DNA from: an uncultured Kordiimonas sp.
GTDB taxonomy: Bacteria; Pseudomonadota; Alphaproteobacteria; Sphingomonadales; Kordiimonadaceae
Length of the DNA stretch: 64,000 nucleotides
NCBI GenBank assembly: GCA_947500295.1
Contig: CANMRM010000004.1
Span: forward strand, 249,663 to 313,662
Reading direction: 5' to 3'
In this document: in pieces, positions 11,542 to 21,057 of the stretch
How positions within the stretch are numbered: position 1 is the first letter of the stretch
Layout: each line of letters opens with the position of its first letter
Position numbers and translations under genes: made by a program
The notes under the pieces: generated by a model
Seen by the model: only the letters and a program-made list of their open reading frames with translations
Told to the model about the DNA's origin: nothing
Database searches by the model: none

Positions 11542-12411
11542 TTATTTGCTGGCCGCCAGCCGCATGTGTTTCTGCACTTTTTCAAATGCGCGGACTTCAA
11601 TCTGCCGGATACGTTCGCGGCTCACACTGTATTCCTGCGACAGTTCTTCCAGCGTTTTTGCCGGATCCGAAAGGCGACGCTCTGTCAGGATGTGGCGTTC
11701 ACGGTCGTTCAATTCACCCATGGCATCTTCAAGAAGGCCGAGGCGGATATTGCGTTCTTCCTTGTCAGCAGCCACCATTTCCTGGCTGGGGGCTTCGTCG
11801 ACGAGCCAGTCTTGCCACTCGCCTTCGGCATCAGCGCGCAGCGGCGCGTTCAGGGAATGGTCATGGGCGGTCATACGGCGGTTCATGCTGATCACGTCGT
11901 CTTCTGACACATCCAGCTTTTCCGCAATTTTGGTGACATTCTCGGGCCGCAGGTCGCCTTCTTCAACGGCCTCGATCTGGCCTTTAAGGCGACGCAGGTT
12001 GAAAAACAGCTTTTTCTGTGCTGCTGTCGTTCCGATTTTCACCAGGCTCCAGCTGCGCAGGATGTATTCCTGAATAGCAGCCCTGATCCACCACATGGCG
12101 TATGTGGCGAGCCGAAATCCTTTTTCCGGGTCAAAGCGCTTGACGGCCTGCATCATGCCGACATTGCCTTCGGAAATGAGGTCTGCGACAGGTAGTCCAT
12201 ACCCGCGGTAGCCCATTGCGATCTTGGCAACCAGACGCAAATGGCTGGTGACCAACTGATGAGCAGCTTCTTTGTCCTCATGCTCGGTCCAGGCTTTCGC
12301 CAGCATATATTCCTGATTGGCCTCCAGCATCGGAAACTTGCGGATGTCCTGCAAATACTGACTAAGGCTGCCTTCCGGCGACAGAGTTGGCAGATTTGAA
12401 ATATTGGACAT
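11542..12411 (-). CDS. rpoH: RNA polymerase sigma-32 (heat-shock) factor
   Basis: 'LVTSHLRLVAKIAMGYRGYGLPVADLISEGNVGMMQAVKRFDPEKGFRLATYAMWWIRAAIQEYIL'; region 4 'SREYSVSRERIRQIEVRAFEKVQKHM'-like. Confidence 0.95.
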   Translation of the reverse strand: MSNISNLPTLSPEGSLSQYLQDIRKFPMLEANQEYMLAKAWTEHEDKEAAHQLVTSHLRLVAKIAMGYRGYGLPVADLISEGNVGMMQAVKRFDPEKGFRLATYAMWWIRAAIQEYILRSWSLVKIGTTAAQKKLFFNLRRLKGQIEAVEEGDLRPENVTKIAEKLDVSEDDVISMNRRMTAHDHSLNAPLRADAEGEWQDWLVDEAPSQEMVAADKEERNIRLGLLEDAMGELNDRERHILTERRLSDPAKTLEELSQEYSVSRERIRQIEVRAFEKVQKHMRLAASK

Positions 12412-12482
12412 AAGCGGTTTCCTGGCCCTGATTATTTTGGTGCTCGGTCGAGAGCATCTTTCCCCATAGTACGAAAGCGTCG

Positions 12483-13475
12483 TTAACTCAGCTTATAGCG
12501 ACTGAGCCCGTCAAGCAAACGTGAGAAGTCATATGGGAGTTCGCTGTCGAATTTAAAGGGTTCCCGGCTCACGGGATGAAGAAATCCGAGTGTTTTGGCA
12601 TGCAGTGCCTGCCTGTTGAAGCTGGAGAGCGCCGTACGCGCGTCACCCTTGACGAACGAAGGCAGTGAACTGCGCGCATACAGGGGGTCGCCGACAAGCG
12701 GATGACCGACATGGGCCATATGGACGCGAACCTGATGCGTGCGGCCGGTCTCCAACCTGCATTCAATGTGGCTGGCGATGGCATGCCCGGCTTGCTGAAA
12801 ACTCTCCAGGGTCCTGAAATGGGTGACTGCAGGCTTGCCGCCATTTTTCACGACCGTCATTTTCTTGCGATCGTTTGGGTTGCGACCGATATTGCCTTCT
12901 ATTCGGCCAGCGTGTGGGTTTGGCTGGCCCTTACATACTGCCCGGTAGCGGCGTTCGACCGTATGGGCCGCAAATTGTTCAGCGAGGCCGGTGTGCGCCT
13001 TGTCATGCTTGGCGACCACCAGGAGCCCGCTCGTGTCTTTGTCGATGCGATGGACAATGCCTGGGCGTTTCACGCCGCCAATGCCGCTCAGACTGCCTTT
13101 GCAATGATGCAAAAGTGCATTCACAAGCGTTCCGTCAGGACTGCCGGGTGCCGGATGCACTACCATGCCAGCCGGCTTGTTCACCACCACGAGGTGTTCG
13201 TCCTCAAAAACGATCTCAATCGGGATTGCCTGTGCTGCGGGCTCTGCGTCTTCCGCCTCGGGAATCGAGAGGGCGTAGTGTTCTCCTGGTTTGACGGCGC
13301 GCGAGGGCGCCACTATGGTACGCTCGCTTCCGGAGCTGCTTTCGACGACACAGCCCTCCTTGATGAGGGCCTGAATGCGTGAGCGAGACAGGTCAGGCAG
13401 CATATGTGACAATATCTTGTCCAGGCGCTTGCCGGCATGGTCGTCACGGATGGAAATTTCAACGCGGGATGACAT
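12483..13475 (-). CDS. RluA/RluD-family 23S rRNA pseudouridine synthase
   Basis: N-terminal S4-like; 'GIVHRIDKDTSGLLVVAKHDKAHTGLAEQF'; 'ETGRTHQVRVHMAHVGHPLVGDPLY'. Confidence 0.9.
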   Translation of the reverse strand: MSSRVEISIRDDHAGKRLDKILSHMLPDLSRSRIQALIKEGCVVESSSGSERTIVAPSRAVKPGEHYALSIPEAEDAEPAAQAIPIEIVFEDEHLVVVNKPAGMVVHPAPGSPDGTLVNALLHHCKGSLSGIGGVKRPGIVHRIDKDTSGLLVVAKHDKAHTGLAEQFAAHTVERRYRAVCKGQPNPHAGRIEGNIGRNPNDRKKMTVVKNGGKPAVTHFRTLESFQQAGHAIASHIECRLETGRTHQVRVHMAHVGHPLVGDPLYARSSLPSFVKGDARTALSSFNRQALHAKTLGFLHPVSREPFKFDSELPYDFSRLLDGLSRYKLS

Positions 13476-13484
13476 GGGGCAGTT

Positions 13485-13874
13485 ATGAACGGATCGGATC
13501 AAAAAGTCACGCCTATCGACGAAGAGACGATGGCCAGCGCCCCTTTCTGGCTCAAGGCGATTGTGGTGGGGCTGGGCATCGCAATTATCGCCATGATGGG
13601 CCTTATTCTTTACCGCATTGTTTCCGGGCCCAGTGAGGAGCCGGAGACAGTCTCAGCGCTTGCACCGGCCATTTCAGCGCCCACTTCTCAGAACCTTTCT
13701 GCCCGGGATTTCAACATCGATGCCCCACAGGGTGCGAGCCTTGTTGCCATGGTGCCGGCGGGGGCAGAAGTTTTCCTGCATTTTCGGCTGGAGGACGGTA
13801 GCGATCAGGTGATTATCCTAAACAGGGCCACCGGCGAGCAATCAACCGTGTGGGTTAACCGGAAAGCCCCTTAA
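13485..13874 (+). CDS. small single-TM protein of unknown function, divergent from the rlu gene
   Basis: One TM near N-terminus, beta-rich C-terminal 'EVFLHFRLEDGSDQVIILNRATGEQ'. Confidence 0.7.
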   Translation: MNGSDQKVTPIDEETMASAPFWLKAIVVGLGIAIIAMMGLILYRIVSGPSEEPETVSALAPAISAPTSQNLSARDFNIDAPQGASLVAMVPAGAEVFLHFRLEDGSDQVIILNRATGEQSTVWVNRKAP

Positions 13875-13962
13875 TCGAACGCATTAACAAGCTATTTGCA
13901 AACCTGCGGGGGCAGGCTATATCAGGAAAGGTTTAGCTGTTCTTATACGGGGAGATTTAAGA

Positions 13963-15591
13963 GTGCTTGGACACATGCAAGACTGGCCACTGCTGATTTC
14001 AAAGTTTTTGACCCACGCCGAAATTAACCACCCAAAACGCGAAATCTTCTCGATGCTGCCCGAAGGCGGTGAATTCAGTTACACAAATACGGATATGGCC
14101 AAGCGCGCGCGCCAGTGCGCCCAGGCGCTGGAGCGGCACGGTATCAACAAAGGTGACCGCGTAGGGACCTTTGCCTGGAATACGCACCGCCACGTAGAGA
14201 TATGGTACGGCGCATCCGGTATGGGCGGCGTTACACACACCATCAATCCGCGGCTGTTCCCCGAGCAAATCATCTACATCATCAATCACGCGGAAGACAG
14301 GGTGCTGTTTCTGGACATCACCTTCGTACCGCTGATTGAAAAAGTAGCCGAACATCTTTCGACGGTCGAAAAATTCGTCATCATGGTTGGACAAGACCAT
14401 ATGCCGGAAACGACCCTCAAAAATGCTGTGGCATACGAAGAATTCATCGGCGCTGAAGACGGCAACTATGAATGGCCAACCTTCGACGAAAACAGCCCGT
14501 GCGCGCTGTGTTACACATCAGGCACCACTGGCAATCCAAAAGGCGTTCAGTATTCGCACCGGTCCAATTTCCTGCACACGCTGGTGGCGCTTGCCGGTGA
14601 CACGCTGGGTGTTACGGCAAAATCGGTTATCCTGCCGGTTGTGCCGATGTTCCACGCCAATGCATGGGGTATCCCATACGCGGCGGCGGGCTCTGGCGCC
14701 AAGCTTGTGCTCAATGGTCCGCACCACGAGCCGGATGTATTGCACCGCCTGATGATGGAACACGGCATCACGGTAACAGCCGCTGTTCCCACCGTCTGGC
14801 TTGGCATGCTCAAATATCTGGAAGCAACCGGCAAGGACACCGGCAAGATGGAAATTGTGACCATTGGTGGCTCGGCCGCGCCGCGTTCCATGATCCAGGC
14901 GTTCCAGGACAAGTACGGTGTTCGCGTGAACCACGCATGGGGCATGACCGAAACCAGTCCGCTCGGCAGTCTTGGCAGCGAAAACTCATCAATCCAGGAC
15001 CTGAGCGACGAAGAAAAGCTGGATATTCAGTGCAAGCAGGGCCGCTCTGTTCTAGGCGTTGAAATGTGCATCAAGGACGATGACGGCAACATCCTGCCAC
15101 GGGACGGCGAAACGTCGGGACGCGTTATGGTACGTGGTCCCTGGGTGATCGGCAGTTATTTCAAAGGCGTCGGCGGCGATGTCCTTGACGAAGACAATTG
15201 GTTCGATACCGGCGATGTGGCCTGCATTGACGAGCATGGCTACATGCAAATCACCGATCGCGCGAAGGATGTGATCAAATCGGGCGGTGAGTGGATCAGC
15301 TCTATCGACCTCGAGAATGCGGCCGTCAGTCACGATGCTGTGGCCGAAGCCGCGGTTATCGGACTGCCGCACCCGAAGTGGGACGAGCGTCCGCTGCTGC
15401 TGGTGATCCTGGAGGACGGCAAGTCGGTTTCTTATGAAGAAATGAACGCCTTCCTGTCGGACAAGGTTGCCAAATGGTGGCTGCCAAACGACATGGTTGT
15501 TGTTGAGGACATCCCTCACACCGCCACGGGAAAGATCTCGAAAAAAGACCTGCGTGACCGGTTCAAGGACTATAGTTTCCCGGACGCTTGA
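13963..15591 (+). CDS. long-chain-fatty-acid--CoA ligase / AMP-binding enzyme
   Basis: 'CALCYTSGTTGNPKGVQYSHRS' (A3), 'HAWGMTETSPLG' (A5), 'DEDNWFDTGDVACIDEHGYMQITDRAKDVIKSGGEWIS' (A7-A8), 'TATGKISKKDLRDRF' (A10). Confidence 0.93.
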   Translation: MLGHMQDWPLLISKFLTHAEINHPKREIFSMLPEGGEFSYTNTDMAKRARQCAQALERHGINKGDRVGTFAWNTHRHVEIWYGASGMGGVTHTINPRLFPEQIIYIINHAEDRVLFLDITFVPLIEKVAEHLSTVEKFVIMVGQDHMPETTLKNAVAYEEFIGAEDGNYEWPTFDENSPCALCYTSGTTGNPKGVQYSHRSNFLHTLVALAGDTLGVTAKSVILPVVPMFHANAWGIPYAAAGSGAKLVLNGPHHEPDVLHRLMMEHGITVTAAVPTVWLGMLKYLEATGKDTGKMEIVTIGGSAAPRSMIQAFQDKYGVRVNHAWGMTETSPLGSLGSENSSIQDLSDEEKLDIQCKQGRSVLGVEMCIKDDDGNILPRDGETSGRVMVRGPWVIGSYFKGVGGDVLDEDNWFDTGDVACIDEHGYMQITDRAKDVIKSGGEWISSIDLENAAVSHDAVAEAAVIGLPHPKWDERPLLLVILEDGKSVSYEEMNAFLSDKVAKWWLPNDMVVVEDIPHTATGKISKKDLRDRFKDYSFPDA

Positions 15592-16019
15592 TGGATTCAG
15601 GTCAGCCAAACAATCAAAGGCCGTTTGCCACATCAGCTGTGGCAGCGGCCTTTGATGCATTTCCTGATAATGCGAAGACATGCCTACTTGAGATTAGAGC
15701 CCTGATCTTTGCCGTCGCAGATGAGACAGTGCACGTTGGCAACCTGACTGAATGCCTGAAGTGGGGACAACCCAGCTATCTGACGACCGAGACGAAATCA
15801 GGAACCACGATACGGCTTGGGATAGATAAAACCAGCAATCGTCCCGCGCTTTACGTGAACTGTCAAACCAACCTCTTGGACCAGTATCGAAGCCTGTTCC
15901 CCGAAAGCTTTGGCTTCGGCGGTAATCGTGCTCTACTTATAAAAGGGGCAGGCCTTCCAGACGCGGAATTGCGGCACTGTATTGGACTTGCACTAACTTA
16001 CCACTTGAGAAGGCGGTAG
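15591..16019 (+). CDS. DUF1801-like small protein
   Basis: 'LLEIRALIFAVADETVHVGNLTECLKWGQPSYLT' pattern; ATGA overlap with upstream ligase. Confidence 0.7.
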   Translation: MDSGQPNNQRPFATSAVAAAFDAFPDNAKTCLLEIRALIFAVADETVHVGNLTECLKWGQPSYLTTETKSGTTIRLGIDKTSNRPALYVNCQTNLLDQYRSLFPESFGFGGNRALLIKGAGLPDAELRHCIGLALTYHLRRR

Positions 16020-16084
16020 GGGCAGGCAAGGATACAGCTGTTGATTACCAGGTTCACAGGGTTTTGGTTGGTGCAGAAAATGTA

Positions 16085-16882
16085 TCAATTGGCGTCGTGT
16101 ACAGCATCCAATTTTAATGGATACAGCTCCGCCAAATGCCTCGCCTCTTCGTAATAGCGATTTAGCTTGTCTTCATAGCCCGGGCTCCGTTTTTCCAACA
16201 CAACCGCTGCGTTCTGGTGGTAACCCTGAGCGCGGAAATTTTGTATCGAGGATGGGAGGTTACGGTCTGCCTGTAGGGCAAGGAATCGATCAAATGGTAG
16301 TAACTTCCCCGATCTCGCCAGCCACCTGAAGGTAAGCTGACGTGCTTCCAGAAACTGGTAAAACGCCAAGAATTCATTTTCCCGAAAACGATAATAATGC
16401 AGCAGCTCATCAAAAACGATAACGCTGCCCGGGCCAAGCAGGTGGCAAAGATGATCAAAGATCACTTTGGTTGATGAATAGAGGTCACAATCAATATGAA
16501 CAAGTTTCGGCGAACCAAGATCTGGTTTGTCTGCAAGAAATTGGGGCAGGCTTTTATCAAAAAAACCTTTAACCAAAGTTACATTGTCAGGGACATCCGG
16601 CATGCCATCTACGCGGAAATCCTGCTTCCAGTCGCTCCGCCCATCGTCGGGGAAGCCTTCGAAACTATCAAAGCCATAGTGAGGCGTTTCAGGTAGCAAG
16701 TTTGCCATAAACCGGATGGTCCGCCCACGGAATACGCCAAACTCTAGCACCGGACCGGATTCAGGTGCGTATTTGAGCGCATACTGCAAAACGCTCTGCA
16801 CGCGTTTCCGGTGCCGCAGTCCCGGGATCAAGGTTCGATAATTGGCAACTTTGCTTTCGCGTTTATAGCGAGCGAAATGCAT
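16085..16882 (-). CDS. TylF/macrocin-O-methyltransferase-like class I SAM methyltransferase
   Basis: 'ESGPVLEFGVFRGRTIRFMANLLPETPHYGFDSFEGFPDDGRSDW' and 'KLVHIDCDLYSSTKVIFDHL...GSVIVFDELLHY'. Confidence 0.8.
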   Translation of the reverse strand: MHFARYKRESKVANYRTLIPGLRHRKRVQSVLQYALKYAPESGPVLEFGVFRGRTIRFMANLLPETPHYGFDSFEGFPDDGRSDWKQDFRVDGMPDVPDNVTLVKGFFDKSLPQFLADKPDLGSPKLVHIDCDLYSSTKVIFDHLCHLLGPGSVIVFDELLHYYRFRENEFLAFYQFLEARQLTFRWLARSGKLLPFDRFLALQADRNLPSSIQNFRAQGYHQNAAVVLEKRSPGYEDKLNRYYEEARHLAELYPLKLDAVHDAN

Positions 16883-17205
16883 CAGTAGAAACTGATAATA
16901 GTGGGTGACATTTGTAGAGATTCTATCCCCCTGTACTCAATTGTTAGACGTCATAATGCAGATTAGTTTGGGGCGCAATAGTCGTGATCATACAATCAAG
17001 AGCATCTGTTTTTTGTTGTGCACGGTCCCATCAACTTCTGAAATACGTTGGGTCACCTGGGTGCCGGCACAAAGTCCGTAACCCGATAGTTTCAGCCCCA
17101 TTTCATGCCTCGCGCACCTTAGTACGCTTAAACTTCATCTCTCCTTCGTTGACTGTCAACACGCTCGAGTGCGGCGTTAATCTACTTGTGGATCAGGCAA
17201 GTGAA

Positions 17206-17253
17206 AAAACACGTAATAGTAGCAACTATAGTCCATAAAACAGGTAATAGTAG
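17206..17253. repeat. pair of 17-bp near-perfect direct repeats, 31-bp period
   Basis: AAAACACGTAATAGTAG (17206-17222) and AAAACAGGTAATAGTAG (17237-17253), one mismatch, upstream of the beta-helix gene. Confidence 0.8.
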
Positions 17254-17323
17254 TATTTCACGGCTTATTAGTGTATTATGTACAAAGTAAAGAGTATTGC
17301 ACAACTAATTGGGGAGTCGATCG

Positions 17324-18529
17324 ATGAAGAATATATTATTACTGTTTGGGCTTGGTTTCGCCATGATGAGCGGACTGCAGGACGCGAACGCGGCAGCGTG
17401 CAGCGCCGCCAAACGAGCCGAAATTCTGGAGGAACCGGACCATACAATCATCAATGTTTTTGGTAATGATGTAGTGATCATCACAGGGACCAACACGCAT
17501 GTTACCATTGACTGTTATATCACGTTATCCAGTTCAGATCTCATTACAAAACTGGTCAGATTTATTGGGTCCGACAGCAGCGGTGTCACTTTCGACTGTA
17601 ACGGCGCGAGAATCTTTCCGTTACAACCGCTTATCAGTTCGCACAGTCTCCGTGTCGCGACCAAGATAACCACGGTAAACGGTGTGGAGGTCTATGATCG
17701 GCCGGAAAACATAACGATCAAGAACTGTGACGTTTACGGTACAGTGCGCATACACGGTAGCGGATACAATCCAAATGATCTCAATGACTACAAGAACAAC
17801 GCGGGTCCAGACTGGGTTCTGGATGTTCGGAATACATCCGCTAGAAACGTTACGTTCGATAATGTTGATATAACGAACTACTGGCACAAGGATGCTTTGT
17901 ATTTCGGTGAGGGTGTTACCTACATCACATACAAAAATTCCAGGATATTCAACCAAACTCAGGGTGTGGCGGTCTATTTCGGATTTGAAACAGCATACAA
18001 CACGCTGGAAAACAACGAGATATACAACAGAAGCTCTAACGATAGAGAGATCGTTGCTGTAGATGCTTCGGAATATAATGTGATTACCAGAAACTGGCTT
18101 GATGGCGTAAACAACGGCGGTATTTACCTTTACCGGAACTGTGGAGAAGGTGGAGCTGTCAAATATACTGGCCCCAGACACAACGAAATTTCCCACAACA
18201 TGCTCTATTACAAGAACTATTCCGGCTCAAATCCAGGCATATATGTTGGTGAAAGAACTGGTGTAAACATAAGTTTTTGCAATCTGGATGCAGGATGGTC
18301 CTGGGATATCAGCGACGTGCCATCGTCCTTGGCCTGGGATTCAGATTGGGAGAGCAGCAGCTCTGATGATCGTGATTTCGCGAGGTTTAACGATGTAGAG
18401 GACAATCGTTTCTGCAACCGTAATCCAAGTTCATACATTACTGTAAAGGTTCCGTCGCACAATCACAGCAACGTGGTCAGCGGGAATACGAGTATCAACT
18501 GCCCGACATCCACACCACTGCCTCGCTAA
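17324..18529 (+). CDS. secreted right-handed parallel beta-helix protein
   Basis: Signal peptide MKNILLLFGLGFAMMSGLQDANAAA; repeated short coils such as 'VTYITYKNSRIFNQTQGVAVYFG..AYNTLENNEIYNRSS..YNVITRNWLDGVNNGGIYLYRN..RHNEISHNMLYY'. Confidence 0.8.
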   Translation: MKNILLLFGLGFAMMSGLQDANAAACSAAKRAEILEEPDHTIINVFGNDVVIITGTNTHVTIDCYITLSSSDLITKLVRFIGSDSSGVTFDCNGARIFPLQPLISSHSLRVATKITTVNGVEVYDRPENITIKNCDVYGTVRIHGSGYNPNDLNDYKNNAGPDWVLDVRNTSARNVTFDNVDITNYWHKDALYFGEGVTYITYKNSRIFNQTQGVAVYFGFETAYNTLENNEIYNRSSNDREIVAVDASEYNVITRNWLDGVNNGGIYLYRNCGEGGAVKYTGPRHNEISHNMLYYKNYSGSNPGIYVGERTGVNISFCNLDAGWSWDISDVPSSLAWDSDWESSSSDDRDFARFNDVEDNRFCNRNPSSYITVKVPSHNHSNVVSGNTSINCPTSTPLPR

Positions 18530-18597
18530 TACAAATATATGAAATTGGAGCAATAATTACGTCATAACGATACGTGGAGGTCGCGACCTCTAGGTGT

Positions 18598-18628
18598 AGG
18601 GGTGCCAGTCCATGGCACCTCTTTTTTT
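18598..18628 (+). terminator. Rho-independent terminator of the beta-helix gene
   Basis: AGGGGTGCCA-gtcca-TGGCACCTCT (10 bp, one G-U) followed by TTTTTTT. Confidence 0.9.
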
Positions 18629-18767
18629 GTGATACGGGTGAAACGTCTTTCGGCAAATCACGTTTCGCAGGCTTGAACGTAGCGAACGCTCTGGCTTGGG
18701 CTTTTTAAATATATTGTTCTTTTGAAGTGTAGCGCAGGTTTTGATCCTAGTTTGCGTGATTTTGGGA

Positions 18768-18989
18768 TCATTCCTCTTTTTGCCCGCCCATCCATTGCAG
18801 TAACTTCTTGACCGGGAAAATCCAGATGATGCCCGCGATCAGATAGTAGGTCATCTGAACCATCAGCGGCCAATCGTCCATCAAGTTGCCTATGCCGGCC
18901 GCCAGAAAAGCATACACCGTCAGCCCCACCAGCAGGATCAGCATGCCGATGCCGCTGCGGGATGAAGGTTTGTTTTGCTCGTTGGACAT
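18768..18989 (-). CDS. small two-TM protein, DUF2842-like
   Basis: MSNEQNKPSSRSGIGMLILLVGLTVYAFLAAGIGNLMDDWPLMVQMTYYLIAGIIWIFPVKKLLQWMGGQ. Confidence 0.75.
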   Translation of the reverse strand: MSNEQNKPSSRSGIGMLILLVGLTVYAFLAAGIGNLMDDWPLMVQMTYYLIAGIIWIFPVKKLLQWMGGQKEE

Positions 18990-18993
18990 AGCG

Positions 18994-19449
18994 TCAACCT
19001 GTGTGTGATGGTGCGAATTCTCGCGCGAGGTCTCTCGCGGCGTTGATAATGCGTTTGGTCTCGCTCCACAAGGGCATAGCCAGTGCTGCGTCAATTTGAT
19101 GGAACCGCGCGTCCGTTGCGTCTGACCCGGCGACGGGCTCGCCAGACTGGTAGAAGGCGAGATAGTCGAGGAGAACATAATGGAACCTGACGCTGTCCGC
19201 GCTTTCCTCGATAAAGTCAACAGCGTCAATCAAGGGTCCCAGCCGCACATCCAGGCCTGTTTCTTCCTTCACTTCGCGCAATGCAGCCTCTCGCGTGCCT
19301 TCGCCAAGTTCAACGCCGCCGCCCGGCAGGCTCCATTCGCCGACTTTTGGTGGTTTGCCGCGCCGGATAAGCAGGATTTCGTCGCCCCGCACGATGGCGG
19401 CGCCAACACCAACAATAGGTCTGGTCGGGGTCTCTCGGGTATCGGTCAT
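18994..19449 (-). CDS. NUDIX hydrolase
   Basis: Nudix box 'GGGVELGEGTREAALREVKEETGLDV'. Confidence 0.93.
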   Translation of the reverse strand: MTDTRETPTRPIVGVGAAIVRGDEILLIRRGKPPKVGEWSLPGGGVELGEGTREAALREVKEETGLDVRLGPLIDAVDFIEESADSVRFHYVLLDYLAFYQSGEPVAGSDATDARFHQIDAALAMPLWSETKRIINAARDLAREFAPSHTG

Positions 19450-19525
19450 AGGCTTGTCTCGGTGGGTCAGATGTGGAACAAGAACGGATCGATAGTGAGG
19501 CCAAGCCGGAAGCGACGCAAGAACC

Positions 19526-20227
19526 ATGTGTGGACGATATCTTTTAACGGCACCAATTGACGCAATAGAGGATCTGTTCCCGTTGCCGGACGGTGACCCG
19601 CGGCCTGCTATCCCGGCACGATATAACGTGGCGCCACGCCAGCCTGTGCTTGTTGTCCGCCAGAGCGACAAGGGCGTGAACGAACTGGCAGCCGTTGAAT
19701 GGGGGCTGGTGCCTGAGTGGAAGAAAGAGATTGGTGACAAGCCGCTGATTAACGCGCGGCTCGAAACAGTGGAGGCCAAGCCCTCCTTTCGTTCGTCCGT
19801 CAAGCGCAAACGTTGCCTTGTGCCCTTCAGCGGCTGGTATGAATGGCGGACCGAGAATGGGCGAAAACAGCCTTATGTGATTGAGCCGGCAAATGGCGAG
19901 CTGATGGCGTTTGCAGGCATTTGGTCTGTCTGGCACGGGCCAGCCGGAGACCATTGGCTGGAGACCATGGCAATTGTCACGGACGCAACGACAGGCCCGA
20001 TGAAAAGCCTGCACCATCGCCGTCCGCTTGTGGTGCCCAAAACCCGCTACGGGGATTGGCTCCAGCCACACGACCCTCTGCCGCGAGGGTTTCTCAATGG
20101 ATTTGACTGGGTTCCGGAAACTGCCTTTCAGTGGCGGGCCGTCAGCGCCCGCGTTGGCAATGTCAGGTTTGATGATCCAGGTCTGCTGGCACCGCCCGAG
20201 AGCGAGCGCCAGCAATCATTGTTTTAA
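19526..20227 (+). CDS. SOS response-associated peptidase (SRAP/YedK/HMCES family)
   Basis: Starts MCGRYLLT (catalytic Cys2); 'FRSSVKRKRCLVPFSGWYEW'; 'TMAIVTDATTGPMKSLHHRRPLVV'. Confidence 0.93.
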   Translation: MCGRYLLTAPIDAIEDLFPLPDGDPRPAIPARYNVAPRQPVLVVRQSDKGVNELAAVEWGLVPEWKKEIGDKPLINARLETVEAKPSFRSSVKRKRCLVPFSGWYEWRTENGRKQPYVIEPANGELMAFAGIWSVWHGPAGDHWLETMAIVTDATTGPMKSLHHRRPLVVPKTRYGDWLQPHDPLPRGFLNGFDWVPETAFQWRAVSARVGNVRFDDPGLLAPPESERQQSLF

Positions 20228-20241
20228 GCCAAGGAAACAGC

Positions 20242-21057
20242 ATGAGCGATATTTTCGACGCCCAATCCCACGTGTATGCCAGCATAGAGGGCGCTATCGG
20301 CCGGATCATATTGAACCGTCCGAACAAGAAAAATGCCATGTCGTACGACATGTGGTGCCGGGTCGCGGAGGCTGTGCGTGCACTGGATGCCACGCCAGAC
20401 GCGCGGGTGATTGTCCTGTGCTCATCAACTGAAGGTTCGTTTTCAGCGGGTGCAGACCTTGTGGAACTTGAAAAAATCGCCAAAGACCCAGAGCGCCGGG
20501 AAGCCAACAGACAGGCGATACGGCAAGCCCAGCGCTCGCTTGCGCGTGCGGCCAAGCCGACAATCGCACAAATCTCGGGCCCGTGCGTCGGTGGCGGCTG
20601 TGGACTGGCAATACATTGTGATTTTAGGTTTGCGGCAGAAGGCGCGAGGTTCGGCATCACGCCCGCGAAAATCGGGCTGGTTTACCCCCTTAATGACACC
20701 AAGCAACTGATGGATCTGGTTGGGGCCTCAAACGCAAAATCGATGCTGTTTACAGCGAGACTTGTCGATGCGACGGAGGCCCTGTCCATAGGCTTGATCG
20801 ATAGACGCCTTACGCCCGGCGACCTGGACGGAGAAGTTCGGGCTTTTGCGGATCATATGGCCTCCCTGTCGCAGTTTTCGCTCTATGGTATCAAAAGAAC
20901 CATGCAGCATATTCTTGATGGGCAGGTGGACGATGACGCGGGTTCAGAGGCCCTGTTTCTGGATGCACATGAAGGCGTCGATGCCATTGAAGGCGTGCAG
21001 GCGTTCCTTGAAAAACGCAAGCCTCAATTCAAATGGTCTCCCTCGTCTGAAGACTAG
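20242..21057 (+). CDS. enoyl-CoA hydratase/isomerase family protein
   Basis: 'IGRIILNRPNKKNAMSYDMW', 'GSFSAGADLVE', 'AQISGPCVGGGCGLAIHCDFRFAAEGARFGITPAKIGLVYP'. Confidence 0.9.
   Translation: MSDIFDAQSHVYASIEGAIGRIILNRPNKKNAMSYDMWCRVAEAVRALDATPDARVIVLCSSTEGSFSAGADLVELEKIAKDPERREANRQAIRQAQRSLARAAKPTIAQISGPCVGGGCGLAIHCDFRFAAEGARFGITPAKIGLVYPLNDTKQLMDLVGASNAKSMLFTARLVDATEALSIGLIDRRLTPGDLDGEVRAFADHMASLSQFSLYGIKRTMQHILDGQVDDDAGSEALFLDAHEGVDAIEGVQAFLEKRKPQFKWSPSSED

Noticed and set aside
11510-12073. 187-aa plus-strand ORF opposite rpoH
   Set aside because: Antisense shadow of rpoH, Ser/Arg-rich composition typical of spurious frames; rpoH is unambiguous.
12702-13382. 226-aa plus-strand ORF opposite the pseudouridine synthase gene
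   Set aside because: Antisense to a clear RluD-family gene and contains no coherent domain.
18577-18590. Perfect palindrome GAGGTCGCGACCTC just upstream of the terminator after the beta-helix gene
   Set aside because: Short, without partner copies seen in the window; may be part of the 3' UTR structure but no supported function.
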